Source: Spirosoma rigui
GTDB taxonomy: Bacteria > Bacteroidota > Bacteroidia > Cytophagales > Spirosomataceae
Direction: 5' to 3'
NCBI RefSeq assembly: GCF_002067135.1
Contig: NZ_CP020105.1
Coordinates: forward strand, 5,022,001-5,086,000
Length of the DNA: 64,000 bases
Of this stretch, positions 24,091-32,221 are shown in pieces. Each line of letters starts with the position of its first letter. Position 1 is the stretch's first letter. A model generated the notes under the pieces. It was not told the DNA's origin, made no database searches, and saw only the letters and a program-made list of their open reading frames with translations. The position numbers and the translations under genes are program-made.

Positions 24091-25416
24091 TTACTTGTCG
24101 AACCGGATGACGTATTCCGACAGGTACACGCTTTTTTCGGGCAAAATATCTTTAACGAAGAGCCGCGCTTCGCGACCCAGCTTGAGGCAGGTTCGTTTCT
24201 GGGCAATGTCGTCGGGGGTGTTAAGCGGCTGCAACGACGGATACCACAAGAAATGACCGGGACGGCTCAGGAGTAGCTGCGGTTTACTCCATTGCTGGGC
24301 GTTGTTTCCTTTTCCCAGATCGGCGTTGGTATTAAACGAGATAAACACGTCGCTACCCGCCCAGGATGGCCCTACCACTTTACCCATCAGCATAACCCAA
24401 GCCTGCAGGTAGCTATTCCAGCTCACCGACGGCCCCCAGTAGAAACCGCCCGTTGGGGACGAGGCTGGCCCGCCACCCGTAGCTTTTGGTATTTGCAGGG
24501 CTGTGATGGGCGCTCCTATGCCATCGGACAGCGCATTGAAGCCTTTACCATCCCAGCGCCGGGCTTTCCCAACGGGATTGTCCAGGTCGGACAGCCGGAT
24601 ACGCGCAATGCTGACACACTGACCGCTGTACTCTTTGTCGGGCTGGTAAGTCGCGGGCGAGTAAACGCCGGGATACCCGTATTCACCATAAAACAGGTAC
24701 AAGTAATCACCACTGGCTACGGCCGACGGGTCGCCTACGCCCCCGGCAAAAGTAAGCGAGGTGTTGTGCGGCTTCAGAATCATGCGCGGCTGATGGTCTT
24801 CGATAAAGATACCCCGGTTGTCCCAGCTACGCCCACCATTGGTTGATTTCATAATGCCAATCCGGCACACGGCTGCCGGCGACGTTGGCCCCTTAAGGCC
24901 CTGTGGCCAATTTTTATTGATGTAGCCCTCGCCGGTTTTAGCATCATGAGGGAGGGTTTCAGGGTAGTTTTCGTTGTGGTAGACGGCATAGAGCGTGCGG
25001 CCCGATGCGTCGCGGGCATCCTGGTACACCGTCTCGAACCAAACCGCCCCGTGCAGCCCCGTTTGACCGGGCGGTACGTTCTTCGGCAGCGCTGGCGTCC
25101 GGAAGTCGGCCGCCCCCCGGCTGAACGCTTCATCAGCGTTACGACCGTCGGCAAATTTCAGATCGTCGGCATAGCCCCAAACCGGATCTTCGCCATGCTT
25201 ACCCGGAAAGATGCGGAACGTATCGCCCACCCAGGCTTCGGCCATATTACAGTCCACGAAGGAGTTGAAATAGAATTTCTGACCCGGAACCAGCTTGAAG
25301 CGGGGCGTAGCGCGGGGCGATAACGTTACGATAGCTGACGGCTCAGTTACAAATCCGAAACCAATGACCAGACTAATTGCAACGGTAGCCAGGACGGGAA
25401 TGTGTGTTCTTTTCAT
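24091..25416 (-). CDS. Secreted beta-propeller-like protein (sialidase/glycosidase fold)
   Basis: A 441-residue exported protein; the signal peptide is residues 1-28. It has a repeated strand pattern with one Asp-box-like motif, KSTNGGRSWDNRG, and aromatic-rich loops (YLYLFYGEYG, GGFYWGPSVSWN). This suggests a five- or six-bladed propeller of the type found in sialidases and related glycosidases (DUF4185-like). Catalytic residues cannot be assigned. A carbohydrate-directed role is inference. The start at 25416 follows the signal peptide better than 25440. Confidence 0.55.
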   Translation of the reverse strand: MKRTHIPVLATVAISLVIGFGFVTEPSAIVTLSPRATPRFKLVPGQKFYFNSFVDCNMAEAWVGDTFRIFPGKHGEDPVWGYADDLKFADGRNADEAFSRGAADFRTPALPKNVPPGQTGLHGAVWFETVYQDARDASGRTLYAVYHNENYPETLPHDAKTGEGYINKNWPQGLKGPTSPAAVCRIGIMKSTNGGRSWDNRGIFIEDHQPRMILKPHNTSLTFAGGVGDPSAVASGDYLYLFYGEYGYPGVYSPATYQPDKEYSGQCVSIARIRLSDLDNPVGKARRWDGKGFNALSDGIGAPITALQIPKATGGGPASSPTGGFYWGPSVSWNSYLQAWVMLMGKVVGPSWAGSDVFISFNTNADLGKGNNAQQWSKPQLLLSRPGHFLWYPSLQPLNTPDDIAQKRTCLKLGREARLFVKDILPEKSVYLSEYVIRFDK

Positions 25417-25508
25417 GATGCATAAAGAACGTAGGCTCAATTTATTACCGCTACCAGCTGCCGACGGTACACCGTTTAGGTCCTTCAGGCTGGATGGGGT
25501 AGAAACGC

Positions 25509-25538
25509 CGAAAGCCGGACGTTTCCGCCCGGCTTTCG
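25509..25538 (-). terminator. Terminator-like hairpin after htpG
   Basis: CGAAAGCCGG at 25509-25518 pairs with CCGGCTTTCG at 25529-25538 around a 10-base loop. It lies 22 bases beyond the htpG stop. Confidence 0.7.
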
Positions 25539-25559
25539 TATAAGTTACCTGTTCCTGGC

Positions 25560-27419
25560 TTAGAGCCGCTCTACCGTCCGGCGTACGAAAGCCGTCAGTT
25601 CAGCACCGGTAAGCATGTTCTGCGCCAGCAGGGCCAGGTCATACACCTGCTTCACCAGCGCCGTTTGCGTTTCACTGTCGGTTTCGCTCAGGAGCTTGCC
25701 AATGAGTGGGTGATTAGCGTTGACGACTACGTTGTAGCTAACGGGCAGGTTACCGTAGAACGACTGCTCACCCGACAGGGCTGCCATGTCCTTCATCCGG
25801 CGCATGAACTCAGGCATAGTGATCGTTACGGGCAGTTCATCAACGGGCTGCGCTTCGATGCTCACGTTCAGCGATTTGTTGTCCAGCACCTGTTCGAACA
25901 CTTCTTTCAGTTTCGTCCGGTCGTCTTCCGACAAGACGCTTTCGTTGTTCAGCCCCTTGTCGATCAGCTTATCGAGCGTATCGGCGTCTACGCGCTGGAA
26001 ATGTACTTTCTCCAGCTTTTGCTCGAGGGCGTTGATAAAGTGTGAGTCGATGACGTTATCCATCAGCAGCACATCGTATCCCCGCCGGACGGCCGATGCG
26101 ATGTAAGCGTCCTGCTGTTTCCGGTCGGTGGTGTAGAGGAACACCAGCGTCTCGTTTTTGTCGGTCTGGTTGGCCTGGATCTTTTCGCGATACTCATCCA
26201 GCGTGGCATATTCACCAACAGTATTCTTGAGCAGCACGAAGTTTTTGGCTTTCTCCCAGAACTTCTCGTCGCTCAGAATGCCGTATTTGATAAACAGGCC
26301 GATATCATCGAATTTCTCTTCAAAACCTTTACGGTCGGCATTGAAGAGGTCGTTGAGTTTATCCGCGACTTTACGGGTGATGTAGCCGTTTATTTTCTTC
26401 ACGCTGCTGTCGGCCTGCAGGAAGCTGCGCGATACGTTCAGCGGAATATCCGGCGAATCGATAACGCCGTGCAGCATCATCAGGAAGTCGGGCACTACGT
26501 CCTTCACCTCGTCGGTGATAAACACCTGACGGCTGTAAAGCTGTATTTTTTCCCGCTGGAACCGCAGTTCGTTCTTGATGCGCGGGAAGTACAGAATACC
26601 GGTCAGATTGAACGGATAATCGACGTTGAGGTGAATCCAGAACAAAGGCTCCTCCCCCATCGGGTACAACTCACGGTAGAACGATTTATAGTCTTCGTCG
26701 GTCAGGTCGGCCGGCGACTTTGTCCAGATCGGCGTTGTGTTGTTGATAATCTGCCCGTCGAACTCAACCGGCGTTGGCAGGAATCGGGCGTATTTCTCGA
26801 GGATCGTCCGCAGCCGCGCCTTGTCGAGAAACTCTTCCGAGTCGGGGGCAATGTGCAGAATGATATCGGTACCGCGTTCGGCCCGATCAGCGGATGTCAG
26901 TTCATACTCCGTTGACCCGTCGCATACCCATCGCGCCGGCTCTGCACCGTCCCGGTACGATTTCGTTACAATTTCAACCTCTTCAGCGACCATGAACGCT
27001 GAGTAGAAGCCCAGGCCAAAGTGACCAATGATGGCTCCTTTATCATCGGTTTTATCCTTGTATTTCTCCAGAAAATCGGAAGCCCCCGAGAACGCAATCT
27101 GGTTGATGTATTTTTTGATTTCATCGGCGGTCATGCCAATGCCGTTATCGCTGACAGTAATCGTTTTGGCTTCTTCGTTGAGCGAGACCGTTACTTTGAG
27201 GTCACCGAGTTCACCACCAAATTCGCCAAATGAGGACAACTGGCGCAGTTTCTGCGTAGCATCAACGGCATTCGAAACCAATTCGCGCAGGAAGATTTCG
27301 TGGTCCGAATAGAGAAACTTCTTGATAATCGGGAAAATATTCTCGGTATGGATCGAAATCTGTCCCCGCGTGGATCCGCCCTGCGTGGATTCGCCTTTTT
27401 CGTTTTGTACGGTTTCCAT
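25560..27419 (-). CDS. htpG: Molecular chaperone HtpG (Hsp90)
   Basis: Bacterial Hsp90, an ATP-driven dimeric chaperone in the cytosol. The 619-residue product has the N-terminal GHKL ATPase domain (FLRELVSNAVDA, DNGIGMT, GHFGLGFYSAFMVA), the middle client-binding domain (HLNVDYPFNLTGILYFPR and YSRQVFITD) and the C-terminal dimerisation domain. The ATG at 27419 (METVQNEKG) is preferred, since an upstream in-frame start at 27476 adds only unstructured residues. Confidence 0.96.
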   Translation of the reverse strand: METVQNEKGESTQGGSTRGQISIHTENIFPIIKKFLYSDHEIFLRELVSNAVDATQKLRQLSSFGEFGGELGDLKVTVSLNEEAKTITVSDNGIGMTADEIKKYINQIAFSGASDFLEKYKDKTDDKGAIIGHFGLGFYSAFMVAEEVEIVTKSYRDGAEPARWVCDGSTEYELTSADRAERGTDIILHIAPDSEEFLDKARLRTILEKYARFLPTPVEFDGQIINNTTPIWTKSPADLTDEDYKSFYRELYPMGEEPLFWIHLNVDYPFNLTGILYFPRIKNELRFQREKIQLYSRQVFITDEVKDVVPDFLMMLHGVIDSPDIPLNVSRSFLQADSSVKKINGYITRKVADKLNDLFNADRKGFEEKFDDIGLFIKYGILSDEKFWEKAKNFVLLKNTVGEYATLDEYREKIQANQTDKNETLVFLYTTDRKQQDAYIASAVRRGYDVLLMDNVIDSHFINALEQKLEKVHFQRVDADTLDKLIDKGLNNESVLSEDDRTKLKEVFEQVLDNKSLNVSIEAQPVDELPVTITMPEFMRRMKDMAALSGEQSFYGNLPVSYNVVVNANHPLIGKLLSETDSETQTALVKQVYDLALLAQNMLTGAELTAFVRRTVERL

Positions 27420-27574
27420 TCTGTGTGTTAAAGATGAGGTTACTGGTACCGAATGGGGCGTCAAATCCTGTTCCAAGACAGACCAGGCTGACAGATTGAC
27501 AGGCTTATAGCGCGTTACCGTCCATTTTCTAAAAAAAGGTACCTTGCCAACCGTAAAAAGAACAGATTGCCGAT

Positions 27575-27877
27575 ATGCTTACGTACACCGATATTACCAC
27601 CCCCGAACTTATCAAATTACGACAACAGCCGAACACGGCCGTTGTGGACGTGCGGGATGAGTGGGAGTTTGAGGAGTTTAATCTGGGAGGGCTGAATGTT
27701 CCCCTTCCCGACCTGCGCGCCCGCAAGGCCGAACTGATGCCCTTCGATACGCTGATTGTGATTTGTACGAACGGGGCCCGTAGCCGGGTGGCGGCCAAGG
27801 ATTTACTCCGGCAACCGGAGTTCACCGACAAAACGATCTATCACCTCCACGGCGGCATCACCGAAGCCGAAGACTAA
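27575..27877 (+). CDS. Single-domain rhodanese
   Basis: A 100-residue rhodanese-fold sulfurtransferase. The active-site loop CTNGARS (from Cys64) matches the CxxGxRS pattern that binds persulfide. It starts with AVVDVRDEWEF, the typical rhodanese strand. It likely moves sulfur from thiosulfate or a persulfide donor; the real partner is unknown. Its stop codon is immediately followed by the stop codon of the convergent bestrophin gene. Confidence 0.9.
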   Translation: MLTYTDITTPELIKLRQQPNTAVVDVRDEWEFEEFNLGGLNVPLPDLRARKAELMPFDTLIVICTNGARSRVAAKDLLRQPEFTDKTIYHLHGGITEAED

Positions 27878-28807
27878 CTACGTAACGATCGTAAAGCCCG
27901 GTTTAGCCGCTTCTTTCTCGACATGCGGCAGGTAGATTTGCAGAATATCGTGGGTGTTCACCCGAATGAGCTGCGCCAGTTGACCAAGGGGCAGATCGTT
28001 GCGCTCCATCCCGAAAGGATCTTCGATCTCCTCGCCAATCAATTCCAGTCCCACCAGAATATAAGACGTCAGCATAACGGCTGGAATGGTTAGATAGCCG
28101 TATACCTCAACGACGGTGAAAGGCAGAATACCAACGTAGAGCAGTATAAAAAATTTGATGAACAGGTTATAGGAGAAAGGAATGGGCGTACTCCGGATAC
28201 GTTCGCAGATGCCGCAGATATCCATCAGCGTACCGAGGTAGCGATTCAGGTTGATATGCTGCGATTCCGAGAGGGCGCCTTCCCGATAAAGCGTCTCGCT
28301 TTTGACCCACAACTGGTTCGAGACACCGGCCGGCACATGATCAAAATGGCTCAGCGTACGCTGTTCTCCTTCTTCCGTTTCGTCCAGTTCATCGAGACCC
28401 GGCTTGTCGCGCAGGTGGTTCTTGAGCGCAAAGGGGAAATTCGAGATCGTTTTGGCGAAGAAAATACGCGTTTCACTGTCTTCAGGAGCCAGTACCGCGT
28501 TGAAGAATAAGGCGAGATTGCGGCTGTTGTTAACCAGCGAACCCCAGGCCATACGACCTTCGTAAAACCGGTCGTAGGCCGTGTTGGTGCGAAAAATCAT
28601 GAGCAGGCTCAGCAGAATGCCCATGGCCTGCAAAAACGAGCTGGGTGTGTCTTTGATGCGCAGGTCGATGTAATTCAACTCGGCCACCGTTACGATGGAA
28701 ACGTACAAACCCACCAGCAGTACCCGCTTAATCAGCGATTTGGCCGTGGGTCCGGTGTGGAAATGCCAGATTGCCGGTAGCCAATCCTTCCTTTTATAAA
28801 TGATCAT
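27878..28807 (-). CDS. Bestrophin-family channel protein
   Basis: A 309-residue membrane protein of the bacterial bestrophin (UPF0187) family, pentameric ion channels. Typical marks are the N-terminal YKRKDWLP, the Arg/Asn/Asp helix FRTNTAYDRFYEGRMAWGSLVNNSRNLA, and PIPFSYNLFIKFFILLYVG followed by EIEDPFG. Bacterial members conduct monovalent cations. It ends tail-to-tail with the rhodanese gene with no base between them. Confidence 0.9.
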   Translation of the reverse strand: MIIYKRKDWLPAIWHFHTGPTAKSLIKRVLLVGLYVSIVTVAELNYIDLRIKDTPSSFLQAMGILLSLLMIFRTNTAYDRFYEGRMAWGSLVNNSRNLALFFNAVLAPEDSETRIFFAKTISNFPFALKNHLRDKPGLDELDETEEGEQRTLSHFDHVPAGVSNQLWVKSETLYREGALSESQHINLNRYLGTLMDICGICERIRSTPIPFSYNLFIKFFILLYVGILPFTVVEVYGYLTIPAVMLTSYILVGLELIGEEIEDPFGMERNDLPLGQLAQLIRVNTHDILQIYLPHVEKEAAKPGFTIVT

Positions 28808-28854
28808 TCGCGCTGAAGTAAGGGGGATACGCCTGCCGGGTGAACAACCAGCGG

Positions 28855-29631
28855 TTAAATCGTTATTGTACCCGCGAAAACCCGTTCAGCGGGTCCTGTC
28901 AGGTAAATGGTCGTGAACTGACTGGTAGTATCGGCCACTGCCTGGAATGACACACTGAGGTTACCACCAATGGTCTGAATAGCTATCGGGCCGGGTACAT
29001 CAAGCTGTTCCTGCGCTACCAGCGCTACAGCCGTTACACCCGTACCGCAGGAATAGGTTTCGTCCTCGACACCCCGCTCATACGTCCTGACATAAACCGT
29101 TTGGTTATCGAGTACCTGGGCGAAGTTTACATTGGTACCGCCCGGAAACGCAGCGTCGTAACGAATCGCGCGCCCTTCGGCTACTACGTCCAGCGACGCC
29201 AGATCATCGACGAAGCGGACGACGTGGGGTGAACCGGTGTTGAGGAAGGTGAGGCCCTTCCGGTCTTCGATCCCCGACACATCGCTCATTTTCAACGAAA
29301 TATCAGCGTCGTTCACCACCGCCGTATGCGCACCATCGACGGCGACAAAGCGGGTTTCGCGTTCGAAAATACCCAGGTCGTGAGCGAAACGGACAATACA
29401 CCGGCCGCCGTTGCCGCACATGCTGCCCTCTGCCCCGTCGGCGTTGAAATAAACCATCCTGAAATCGTAGTCAGGATCATTCTGCAGGAGAATCAGACCG
29501 TCGGCCCCGATCCCGAACCGCCGGTGACACAACTGTTCAATGAGCGCCTGATTAGTACGTGGAAAGGTACCATCCCGATCGTCGATCAGGACAAAGTCAT
29601 TGCCTGTACCCTGGTATTTGAAAAAATCCAT
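28855..29631 (-). CDS. dapF: Diaminopimelate epimerase
   Basis: DapF converts LL- to meso-diaminopimelate for lysine and peptidoglycan synthesis. The 258-residue product carries the two catalytic Cys in their motifs: MCGNGGRC (Cys72) and SCGTGVTA (Cys195), plus NADGAEGS. ATG 29631 (MDFFKYQGTGNDF) is the family start; a longer frame from 29715 overlaps a terminator hairpin and adds unrelated residues. Confidence 0.96.
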   Translation of the reverse strand: MDFFKYQGTGNDFVLIDDRDGTFPRTNQALIEQLCHRRFGIGADGLILLQNDPDYDFRMVYFNADGAEGSMCGNGGRCIVRFAHDLGIFERETRFVAVDGAHTAVVNDADISLKMSDVSGIEDRKGLTFLNTGSPHVVRFVDDLASLDVVAEGRAIRYDAAFPGGTNVNFAQVLDNQTVYVRTYERGVEDETYSCGTGVTAVALVAQEQLDVPGPIAIQTIGGNLSVSFQAVADTTSQFTTIYLTGPAERVFAGTITI

Positions 29632-29714
29632 GTCTGCCCGTAGGCTACCCCGATCTCCGGTCGACGTAGTAAAAAAAGAACAACAGCCGGAGCCTGCTGG
29701 TGGTAGTAACGACA

Positions 29715-29740
29715 AAAAGCTGCCCCAAAAGGCAGCTTTT
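29715..29740 (-). terminator. Rho-independent terminator after rplS
   Basis: AAAAGCTGCC at 29715-29724 pairs with GGCAGCTTTT at 29731-29740. On the minus strand the stem is followed by T residues, and it lies 27 bases beyond rplS. Confidence 0.82.
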
Positions 29741-29766
29741 CAAAAGAACTGGGCGTTAGCGAAAGC

Positions 29767-30141
29767 TTAAGCTGCGGCTGCAACTTTTGGCTTGCGCTCT
29801 TTAACGCGAGCCGCTTTACCCTGACGACCACGCAGGTAGAACAACCGAGCCCGGCGAACTTTACCCATACGGACGATTTCGATCTTGTCGATGTTGGGCG
29901 ACAGAGTTGGAAAAATCCGCTCTACCCCTACACCGTTCGATATCTTGCGGACGGTGAATGTTTCACCACCGCTGCTCGGATTACGGCGCTGAATGACCGT
30001 ACCCGTGAAAATCTGAATGCGTTCTTTGTTTCCTTCGCGGATTTTGACGTGTACATTGACCGTATCGCCCGACCGGAAAGAAGGCAAGTCGGCGCGACGC
30101 TGCGCGTTGTCTGCCTCTACTAATTTGATTAACTCGCTCAT
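29767..30141 (-). CDS. rplS: 50S ribosomal protein L19
   Basis: L19 sits at the 30S-50S interface. The 124-residue protein has the full family pattern: [24 protein letters not shown] is represented by [16 protein letters not shown], then [28 protein letters not shown] and a basic end [16 protein letters not shown] short Ala/Lys tail exceeds the E. coli length of 115. A perfect -7 box lies at 30185-30192. Confidence 0.97.
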   Translation of the reverse strand: MSELIKLVEADNAQRRADLPSFRSGDTVNVHVKIREGNKERIQIFTGTVIQRRNPSSGGETFTVRKISNGVGVERIFPTLSPNIDKIEIVRMGKVRRARLFYLRGRQGKAARVKERKPKVAAAA

Positions 30142-30184
30142 GACCGTATATAAATCGCCAGATAACTATTTGCGAAATGAACCG

Positions 30185-30192
30185 CAAAGATA
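30185..30192 (-). promoter_or_regulatory. -7 box for rplS
   Basis: On the minus strand the sequence reads TATCTTTG, a perfect TAnnTTTG. It lies 43 bases upstream of the rplS ATG. It is back to back with the box at 30216 for the nnr gene. Confidence 0.65.
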
Positions 30193-30215
30193 GCAATCTT
30201 CTCGGTGGTAGAAAA

Positions 30216-30223
30216 TACTTTTG
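30216..30223 (+). promoter_or_regulatory. -7 box for the NAD(P)HX repair gene
   Basis: TACTTTTG, a perfect TAnnTTTG, lies 33 bases before the ATG at 30257. The divergent rplS box is only 23 bases away. Confidence 0.6.
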
Positions 30224-30256
30224 TAAAATTACCCCGCGTATGCAGTCTTAGCCTTT

Positions 30257-31765
30257 ATGAAAATACTGAATGTTGACCAGATTCGTGCCCTTGACGAGTC
30301 AACGATCAAGAATGAACCCATTGCTCCGCTCAACCTCATGGAGCGCGCAGCCCTCACTTTTGTCGATTGGTTTATCGATCGCTTTCCGCCAACCGCACCC
30401 GTCAGAATTTTTTGCGGCCTGGGTAACAACGGGGGCGACGGAATGGCAATTGCCCGCTTGCTGCTCGAACGTGAATACCCGATCGATGTACTCGTCGTTC
30501 GCTCTACCCCCCGCGAATCGGACGATTTCATGCACAATCACCGGCGGCTTAAACTGGTCACGGAAAAAATAACGTACATCGAATTCTCAAAAGATATTCC
30601 GGCCATCCGGCACAATGAAGTAATTATCGATGCTATTCTAGGCTCGGGTTTGTCGAGGCCGGCCGATGGCATCATTAAAAGCACCATCGAGGCCATCAAC
30701 CGGGCCCCGGCTACGGTCGTTTCCGTCGACATAGCCAGCGGCCTGTATACCGATCAGCCCAACGCCCCCGGCGACGTTATTATCGAACCCGACTATACCG
30801 TTACGTTTCAGTTGCCCAAGCTGGCGTTTGTCCTCCCCAAGAATGGCCGCTACGTGGGCGACTGGCACATTGTCGATATCCGGCTCAACAAGCGGTACAT
30901 TGATCTGGCGCCCACTCCTTATTTCTATACCCAGCCCCACGAAGCCCGCTTACTGCTCCGCAAGCGGGATCGCTACGCGCACAAAGGCACGTTCGGTCAC
31001 GCGCTGCTGCTGGTTGGCAGCTACGGTAAGATCGGCGCGGCCGTTCTGGCCTCCCGGGCCTGTTTGCGGTCGGGGGTGGGTTTACTAACGGTGCAGGTGC
31101 CCCGCTGTGGGTACTCAGTCCTGCAAACCGCCGTGCCAGAAGCCATGTGTACGCCCGATGTGCACCATAACGTGTTGACCGGACAACTGGATATTGACGG
31201 CAGTTCGCTACAACCATCCGAGTATGCAGCAGTAGGCATTGGCCCCGGTATTGGCAAAGCACCCGAAACACTGGCGATGTTTCGGGACCTGCTGCCTACC
31301 CTGAAAAAACCCATTGTCGTAGATGCCGACGCGCTGAACCTGCTTTCCGAACATCCGGACTTACTCGCGCTACTCCCCCCCGACAGCATCCTGACGCCCC
31401 ACCCTAAAGAGTTCGAACGGCTCACGAAGGCCTGGAATGATGACTACCAGAAACTGACCCTGCTACGGGAGTTCGCCAAAGCGCACCGGGTAGTCGTTAT
31501 CCTGAAAGGAGCTTATTCAGCGGTGGCTACGCCGGGTGGTGATGTTCACTTCAACGCAACGGGTAACCCGGGCCTGAGTACGGGCGGCACGGGCGATGTA
31601 CTGACGGGCGTATTAACGGCTTTGCTGGCGCAGGGGTATGACCCCGTTGAAGCCGCAGTGCTGGGTACCTTCGCGCACGGGCTGGCCGGCGACCGCGTTG
31701 CCGATGAGCGGGGTCCCATCGGTATGGTCGCTTCGGACGTCGTCGACGCGCTTCGCTGGGACTAA
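30257..31765 (+). CDS. nnr: Bifunctional NAD(P)H-hydrate repair enzyme
   Basis: A 502-residue fusion that repairs hydrated NADH/NADPH. Residues 1-215 form the epimerase (YjeF_N; GLGNNGGDGMAIARLLL, DAILGSGLSRP). Residues 225-500 form the ADP/ATP-dependent dehydratase with a ribokinase-like fold (LLVGSYGKIGAAVLASRACLR, VDADALNLL, LTPHPKEFERL, GNPGLSTGGTGDVLTGVL). Domain order and length are normal for the fused form. Confidence 0.95.
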   Translation: MKILNVDQIRALDESTIKNEPIAPLNLMERAALTFVDWFIDRFPPTAPVRIFCGLGNNGGDGMAIARLLLEREYPIDVLVVRSTPRESDDFMHNHRRLKLVTEKITYIEFSKDIPAIRHNEVIIDAILGSGLSRPADGIIKSTIEAINRAPATVVSVDIASGLYTDQPNAPGDVIIEPDYTVTFQLPKLAFVLPKNGRYVGDWHIVDIRLNKRYIDLAPTPYFYTQPHEARLLLRKRDRYAHKGTFGHALLLVGSYGKIGAAVLASRACLRSGVGLLTVQVPRCGYSVLQTAVPEAMCTPDVHHNVLTGQLDIDGSSLQPSEYAAVGIGPGIGKAPETLAMFRDLLPTLKKPIVVDADALNLLSEHPDLLALLPPDSILTPHPKEFERLTKAWNDDYQKLTLLREFAKAHRVVVILKGAYSAVATPGGDVHFNATGNPGLSTGGTGDVLTGVLTALLAQGYDPVEAAVLGTFAHGLAGDRVADERGPIGMVASDVVDALRWD

Positions 31766-31965
31766 AATGTAGAATTACGTCGACAGACTGTGTATTATAT
31801 TCCACATTACAGAATAGATAGACTAAGCTGACCTATCGGCGGAACTACCGCTTACGAAATATACATCCGGGTGGGGTCCCGGCGACATGGGTATTTGTAC
31901 GCGCAGGGCAAAATCAGGGTTTTTGCGCTGTTTTCGGGCGGTTGACGGTCTCAAATTTGTACAGG

Positions 31966-31973
31966 TAGTTTTA
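31966..31973 (+). promoter_or_regulatory. Possible promoter of the 54-residue membrane protein
   Basis: TAGTTTTA differs from TAnnTTTG by one base. A TTG at 31942-31944 lies 21 bases upstream, within the usual spacing. The ATG follows at 31994. Confidence 0.35.
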
Positions 31974-31993
31974 GCCTTATACCTGCACAGACA

Positions 31994-32158
31994 ATGAAAC
32001 ATACAGCACAGCGAGATTGGCGGGTAACTCGCCCCTCGCGAAAGACGCGCTTTAACTTCGATCAGACAACGGCCCTGGGTGGCCTGACGCTGGCACTCTT
32101 CACGTACATTATCTATCATTTCATCTACCCGCTCATCTCGAAAGGATTACTCTGGTAG
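31994..32158 (+). CDS. Small single-pass membrane protein, 54 residues
   Basis: An open frame of 54 codons between nnr and feoB. It has a very basic N-terminal part (MKHTAQRDWRVTRPSRKTRF), a Gly/Leu hydrophobic segment of about 20 residues at 30-50 that should cross the membrane once, and a short C-terminal end (ISKGLLW). It has its own promoter-like sequence, and a strong bidirectional terminator begins 14 bases after the stop. No family is recognised. Positive charge on the N-terminal side favours that side in the cytosol. Confidence 0.55.
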   Translation: MKHTAQRDWRVTRPSRKTRFNFDQTTALGGLTLALFTYIIYHFIYPLISKGLLW

Positions 32159-32172
32159 CAACATATCAACAT

Positions 32173-32209
32173 AAAAAACCCCGCCAGACAGCCTCTGGCG
32201 GGGTTTTTT
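32173..32209. terminator. Bidirectional terminator between small ORF and feoB
   Basis: AAAAAACCCCGCCAGA at 32173-32188 pairs perfectly with 32194-32209 (TCTGGCGGGGTTTTTT), with a 5-base loop. A/T runs on both sides let it work in both directions. It serves the small gene and feoB. Confidence 0.9.
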
Positions 32210-32221
32210 ATGCCATTAAGG

